DNA of 64,000 nt, taken from the NCBI GenBank assembly GCA_051530055.1, contig CM121341.1, forward strand, positions 5,580,001 through 5,644,000, in the 5' to 3' direction. The stretch is from Neoechinorhynchus agilis (lineage: Eukaryota > Acanthocephala). Below, in pieces: positions 59,290-64,000 of the stretch (positions within the stretch are counted from its first letter, which is position 1; each line of letters starts with the position of its first letter). The notes under the pieces were generated by a model. That model did no database searches, had not been told where the DNA came from, and saw only the letters and a list, made by a program, of their open reading frames with translations. Made by a program: the position numbers and the translations under genes.

Positions 59290-59605
59290 TCTGAAACAGG
59301 ATAAAAAAGAAGAAGAAAGAAGAAGGAAAAAGAATAAACACGAAGGAAGAAGAAGAAGAAGAAGAAGAAGAAGAAGAAGAAGAAGAAGAAGAAGAAGAAG
59401 AAGAAGAAGAAGAAGAAGAAGAAGAAGAAGAAGAAGAAGAAGAAGAAGAAGAAGAAGAAGAAGAAGAAGAAGAAGAAGAAGAAGAAGAAGAAGAAGAAGA
59501 AGAAGAAGAGAAGAAGAAGAAGAAGAAGAAGAAGAAGAAGAAGAAGAAGAAGAAGAAAGAAGGAAAAAGAAGAAACACGAAGGAGGAAGAAGGAGGAGAA
59601 AGAAT
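59290..59605. repeat. Long (GAA)n microsatellite
   Basis: Pure AAG/GAA triplets from about 59347 to 59557 (around 70 copies, one interruption near 59508), flanked by purine-rich GGAAAAAGAAGAAACACGAAGG blocks on both sides. The poly-Phe, poly-Ser and poly-Leu frames on the minus strand are artefacts. All-purine strands of this length can form triplex DNA and tend to be unstable. Confidence 0.97.
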
Positions 59606-59970
59606 AGTCGCGAGCCATCAAATTCAATGAAAAGACAGCTCCAAAAGGTGACACCACCTTCAAAGGACAACTCATTTCCGTAACAACGCCGTCCGTTCCC
59701 TCGACTTGGATTCTCCGTCTTTTAAAGTCTAATGTGGAAAACGGCGAATATTGCGGTCCGGCATGGACTCACCAGGTTTAATTCCATGTTTATTGTTGAA
59801 AATACAAAGAATAAGAGGAATGTTCGGCTTTAGAAACTATTGAAGGATAAACCAAGAACGTACTTATAACGGAAAATCCTTGGGAAAACGAACGAACTAA
59901 TAAAATGGAAGGATAATCGTCTTCTTTGGATCTTTTAACTCGTTGGGTTGTTCCCTCTTTTTGTTTTAAG

Positions 59971-60890
59971 ATGTGTTCATCGTTGTCTCCAATTAGTACA
60001 GTTGTCAAGGGAACTAAGAATGCGGCCAACTACCGAGTCTACTTTCGGGACGTCAAACGAGGATTCATTTCGCCCTTTCACGACATTCCACTTCGTTGCT
60101 CTCCTAATATGGATCGTCATTTCGTGAACATGGTAGTCGAAATCCCTCGATGGACGAACGCTAAACTAGAGATTTGTAAAGCCGAACCTCTTAATCCCAT
60201 AAAACAGGACGTTAAGAAAGGCAATCTCCGATTCGTCGATAATATCTTTCCATATCATGGTTACATTTGGAATTATGGGGCTATTCCGCAGACTTACGAA
60301 GATCCGAATATCATTGATCCAGCAACTAATGCTGTTGGCGATGATGATCCACTCGATGTGATTGAAGTGGGAACCCAAGTTCACCAAACGGGTGATTTAC
60401 TTGTTGTGAAAGTGATTGGTGCCATTGCACTCATCGACGAGGGTGAAACCGATTGGAAAGTGATCGCAATTGACCGCAACGATCCACTAAGTGAGAAACT
60501 GAACCGAATTGAGGATATTGAGAGAGTCATCCCTGGCCTTATTGAACACACTATCCGGTGGTTTCGACTTTAAAGTGTTCAGGTTTCTTACTTGGATTTG
60601 TCTCTTCTAACAACCTGAACTCATACAAAGTGCCAAAATCGTCACCTCCCAACAAATTCGGATTTGGAGGGCAAGTGCAGGATCTAGAAACCGTTCTCGC
60701 TGTTATTGACGAATCACATGAAGCTTGGAAGAGACTCATTCGGGGAGAAATGAAGTTGAAAAAGGAAATTTGTTTGCATGGACTCAACAGTGTTCCTTCT
60801 TTGGACGAAAGAGAAACTTTAGTCAAAGAAGAAGAAGGACCATGCACGGTCTGTGTTGGTGAGGAATGCAAAACGCTATCTTATATTTGA
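59971..60890 (+). CDS. Inorganic pyrophosphatase (family I), with a non-canonical hairpin intron
   Basis: Soluble enzyme that hydrolyses pyrophosphate to two phosphates. Parts 59971-60571 and 60625-60890 join into 288 residues, the yeast/animal length. Landmarks: [54 protein letters not shown], the metal-site signature [24 protein letters not shown] and [14 protein letters not shown]. The required junction WFRLYKVP lies across a 53-bp interruption that starts AAAGTG and ends CTCAT: no usable GT-AG pair, but GTTCAGGTT (60577) and AACCTGAAC (60612) are complementary and AAAGTG is repeated at both sides (60572, 60627). Nothing else suggests decay: every other part is open and conserved. The ATG is the first in frame near the domain; no transit peptide is clear. 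Confidence 0.88.
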
Positions 60891-60954
60891 GTAAATTCAC
60901 ATTCGAACGAAATGGGAAAACAATTCGAATTTTCTAATTTTCTGCCCTTTTTAT

Positions 60955-61220
60955 TCAATGGAACATTGATTTTTCCAAACTACACGAACGAAGTACGCTC
61001 CTTTTTTCCTTACTGCCCAATCTTCTCTCGGATATCATAACCCGAAATGATTCTGAGGAAAAACCAACCTTACAAACTCTCCTGCGTTCAATAACCACCA
61101 ATTCCAACAAGAAAGGATATCCCCGAAAGGATATTCGCACCCAATCGAACCCATTATCCACTCTAAAATCAACGACCGCATTCATTGAACAAATCAGAAC
61201 TCGAGTGTTGTTGTGAGGAT
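60955..61220 (+). mobile_element. LINE 3' end fragment (copy 2)
   Basis: Near reverse complement of 3000-3290. It reads ACTGCCCAATCTTCTCTCGG, ATATCATAACCCGAAATG, then CCCATTATCCACTCTAAAATC. The same CCCAATCTTCTCTCGGATATC occurs on the minus strand of the 455-bp array, where it follows the YNTRN block of a LINE reverse transcriptase. Truncated and non-coding. Confidence 0.6.
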
Positions 61221-62815
61221 CCTTTTCTTTGTCAAAAAACAACAGCGACCATGCAGGAAAAAACCCAAAGTCTGCACAGAGCGCTAAAATTATTCAATTC
61301 CATTTCCCCAATTTTGCTTTTTTACTCAATTCCCCTCATGATAAGAACGCATCAAATTGGTTTTTCGGCTGTCCGAAGAAAATCTCGTATCCGAATAATG
61401 TTCGGTTTCGATTAATTCGTACATAAACGACTCGTTCTAGTGTAATCGAACTTATAGTCGAAGCGATCTGTTAAAAATCAATGAAAAATGCTTTTACGAC
61501 GTGGGTAATGAAAACTGAGATCTTCGAAATATTTCAATAAAACACGTTTTATCCAAGATTATGATCAAAAAGTTTCAGACAATCGCAAAGCTTGATAATT
61601 TGAATTCCGCGGCATCCATTAAGGTAATGCCAACATCGTGGCTTTACTCAGCTTTGAGATTTTAAAGTGTCCAGCATTTAATTCGGAATTATTTGTCTAT
61701 TGTTTCGTTTTTCCTTTGTTAATAAAATCTCAATCGACTCTTCAAAAGATAACGTTTAATCAAGAAATTTGCATTTAGAACAAAAACTATGTAAACTCAA
61801 CGCCGTATTTAATTTGCATTTTTAAAATCAAGTAAAAGGTAACAATATTTTGGTTGTGACAATAATGAAACCTTCAAAATTAATCGACTTGATTCACAGA
61901 CCATCATGCCCATATTCAATCACACAAAAATCAAGTAGATGAGTTGAATAGTTATTTTTTTGAGAACGGAATTTAGTACATTGTTGATCCTTTTGTTTTG
62001 GCTCACTTCGATTATCGTCTTAATAGGAATATTTTCCTACTTTTGCTGCGGTTCCAAAATGCTATTGACGACTTGTGATAACGTTTTTTTGCTAATGGAA
62101 TTTAATTTTTAAAATTCACGTCCTACAGCGTTTAAAGATTCCACTTCTCTCCAGATTGTTCCTTCAACATTTTAGATTTTATTTATTATCCAAATTTGCG
62201 CCCTCCTCCCTTTAGTCCGCTTCCTTTAAGATTTCTGCAAAAAATGTAAAAATCGCTTTAGTTGTCGTCGTGATTTATTGAAATAAATCGTGATGAGCAC
62301 TTGGCGTTAGTGCTGTACATTTTGAATGATAATATTACAGTGTAAATTCGATAAAAAAATCAACATTTGTCATCAAAAGACATCTTTAAACTATTGCAGC
62401 AACCGCAGCTGAGGATCGCAAAAAGACAAAATACACAACTCCGTCCTTTTGAACATTAGACAAAGACGGCAGCTTGAGTGATCCAGAAAGGCGATGGTGT
62501 GGATGTTTTTGAACTCTTCTTAAAAAACAACTTAAATTGACTAAAGAAATAATGGACCTGGAAATATTTGTTTCTGTATTCCGGTTAATCGTTCGTTCAC
62601 TACTTTTCACGACCTAAACATTATTAGTGCAAAGTATTTTGCGCCTCTGAGATTATTTCTTTTTCTCCATAAAATAATTTTTAATCGTTCGTTTTGTTTA
62701 ATGGCTTTTTAATGTCATCTTGCTAAGAATGCATCGAGGTTAGAAGGTGTTTATGAACTGCCTCAACCGACAAATGAACTTGAACGTTGTCATTTAATAG
62801 CTTTTTGTGAGTTCG
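61221..62815. other. Intergenic, no gene recognised
   Basis: AT-rich, with CTTCGAAATATTTCAATAAA at about 61530 resembling the foldback-family box. A minus-strand frame at 62386-62610 (SCFLRRVQKHPHHRLSGSLK, ending in FLRSSAAVAAIV) is weakly protein-like but unrecognised. Confidence 0.4.
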
Positions 62816-62820
62816 CTTAA

Positions 62821-62828
62821 TATAAATA
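62821..62828 (+). promoter_or_regulatory. TATA box of the small gene at 62859
   Basis: TATAAATA, 38 bp upstream of the ATG at 62859. The spacing leaves only a very short leader (a start of transcription about 30 bp downstream would fall just before the ATG). Confidence 0.45.
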
Positions 62829-62858
62829 CGAACAAACAGCAACTCTTTGCTCCACACA

Positions 62859-63125
62859 ATGAATACTCGATTCAATGAGAATTCTATTCATCTTACCAGT
62901 GATGAATACGCCGTCGAGTACCTCTTGGATCTTCAAGTGTCTTTATTGAACGACACAACGAGCGAACAATTAATATTGGACAGATCTACGAGAGAGGACC
63001 TTATCAGAAGCACGGACAATTTCCTTCCAATCCATGTTCCAGTGCCGGCTGTGATCACAATACCGTTAAATCAAAGCACAAAGAACCGATATTTAATTCG
63101 TGATACGGATCGCGATTTCATTTAG
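62859..63125 (+). CDS. Small acidic orphan protein
   Basis: An 88-residue frame from ATG: MNTRFNENSIHLTSDEYAVE, then YLLDLQVSLLNDTTSEQLIL, DRSTREDLIRSTDNFLPIHV, PVPAVITIPLNQ and a polar end RDTDRDFI. It has no signal peptide and no membrane segment; a short helical region (about 17-45) is followed by a beta-prone stretch. Not a recognised family. A TATA box and a clean, uninterrupted frame support a real gene, but a single short frame cannot exclude chance. Confidence 0.45.
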   Translation: MNTRFNENSIHLTSDEYAVEYLLDLQVSLLNDTTSEQLILDRSTREDLIRSTDNFLPIHVPVPAVITIPLNQSTKNRYLIRDTDRDFI

Positions 63126-63454
63126 AATGAAGCTCAAACTATCGCTTAATCATGATCATAAAAGATAACATTAAACGTTTGGTGAGTTTAAAAAGTAAAG
63201 AATTTCACGCTTAGCAGAAATCAGTAGTCCCATTTCTCCTCATTTTACTAATTCGAGTGGTCCATGAAAATTAATGTGCGTAGTATTGGTGATCATTTTA
63301 ACAAAAACATTGATAAAGTTGTCTATAATTGTTACTAGAAATGAAAAACACATTTTCTGTATTCGGGCAAAGAGTAGTGTGATTCAAATTTGTTAGTTTT
63401 GAAGATTTTTATGGTTTAAGAAGCTAAATCAAGAATACTTCAGTCTTTCTATAC

Positions 63455-63595
63455 GACGAGTTTTTCGTTCTCCTCAACATGCAAAATTTCAATTGTAGTT
63501 TCTACTCCAACTTAAATTGTAGAAACCTTATAAGGAGGTTGAACCCTCGAAAATTTGCACGTTTACAAATCTCGAGGAGAATGAAAAACTCGCCT
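63455..63595. mobile_element. Small foldback element
   Basis: CGAGTTTTTCGTTCTCCTCA with GCAAAATTTC at the left faces GAAAATTTGC and GAGGAGAATGAAAAACTCG at the right; an inner pair TTGTAGTTTCTAC / GTAGAAACC also exists. No coding signal. Confidence 0.7.
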
Positions 63596-63765
63596 CTGAA
63601 CCCTTCGAAGGAAAAACTCGATCGAACTTAATAGAAGTCGAATTGCATTTCGGTTCTAAATTTTTAAAGACAAACTTGATCACACCGCTTACAGAATACA
63701 CTGAACGTAACATTTGTTGCATTTGTCAGCTGATTTTCTCGACCGGATGCATATATTTCTATAAT

Positions 63766-63930
63766 TTCGGCGAACATCGCCACGGATCCCTGTTTCAGGC
63801 TCAAAGGGTTCGAATCCACGATTGCCAATACCTCGATGAAGGGAGGAGGAAACTCACTGATGAGTCTCGCCTCCTGGTGAGGTATCTGAGAATCCGGACG
63901 AACTCCTAACGTTTCATCCGAGTTTAAAGT
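63766..63930 (+). repeat. tRNA-derived SINE copy
   Basis: AAAGGGTTCGAATCCACG (B box), then ATTGCCAATACCTCGATGAA, GAGGAAACTCACTGATGAGT and GAGGTATCTGAGAATCCGGA, the last three blocks being the reverse complement of the order seen in the 11.7-13.2 kb array. A single copy in the opposite orientation. Confidence 0.7.
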
Positions 63931-64000
63931 GGTCGTAATATCACTTCTCTGATGTAAAACATTAAATTCGACCGCCGAAAGCGCTAATGCACATCAATAG

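Noticed and set aside
59113-59675. Long minus-strand frames of poly-Leu, poly-Phe and poly-Ser
   Set aside because: They are translations of the (GAA)n microsatellite.
59971-60890. Pyrophosphatase as a pseudogene
   Set aside because: Apart from the 53-bp interruption at a clean junction, the whole enzyme including all metal ligands is intact and of normal length, so a spliced-out segment is more likely than decay.

Overview
The window is nuclear DNA of an invertebrate animal. Genes are split by very short GT-AG introns (mostly 41-62 bp), base composition is AT-rich, and the gene set (sacsin, host cell factor, ZFPL1, a core-1 galactosyltransferase-like enzyme, an alpha carbonic anhydrase, an E3BP/E2-like pyruvate dehydrogenase subunit) is metazoan. 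I cannot name the phylum. No rRNA, functional tRNA gene or CRISPR array was seen.

Layout. 1-1315: array of 307-bp foldback repeats. 2.5 kb: cytochrome b5. 5.26-6.36 kb: carbonic anhydrase in five exons. 6.4-9.4 kb: repeats (a foldback element, a 206-bp array, a retroelement tail, a terminal-inverted-repeat element). 9.4-11.7 kb: a small minus-strand orphan gene and the PDH-complex subunit. 11.7-13.2 kb: tandem array of a tRNA-derived SINE. 14.1-15.1 kb: decayed reverse-transcriptase element. 15.4-19.9 kb: ZFPL1 (+) and host cell factor (-), convergent with 106 bp between them. 20-25 kb: LINE, Penelope-like and foldback debris. 26.1-29.6 kb: a 91-bp satellite. 32.7-54.2 kb: a giant sacsin gene (eight exons, about 3,300 aa) with introns of 3.2 and 7.1 kb. 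54.6-55.1 kb: EF-hand protein. 56.7-57.5 kb (-): GT31 galactosyltransferase. 57.8-59.6 kb: LINE reverse transcriptase, an 85-bp tandem repeat and a long (GAA)n tract. 60.0-60.9 kb: inorganic pyrophosphatase. 62.9 kb: a small orphan gene with a TATA box. The right edge holds another SINE.

The genes do not form a pathway. They are ordinary housekeeping or neuronal genes set in a repeat-rich background. Many repeats are foldback (inverted-repeat) elements, and several sit inside host introns.

Most unusual observation: the pyrophosphatase and EF-hand genes each contain a 52-55 bp interruption exactly where the conserved protein needs to be joined. Neither has a usable GT-AG pair. Both have complementary ends (9 bp and 8 bp) able to form a hairpin, and the pyrophosphatase one is flanked by a 6-bp direct repeat. 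They look like foldback elements acting as non-canonical introns, beside neighbours whose introns are all normal GT-AG (one GC-AG).
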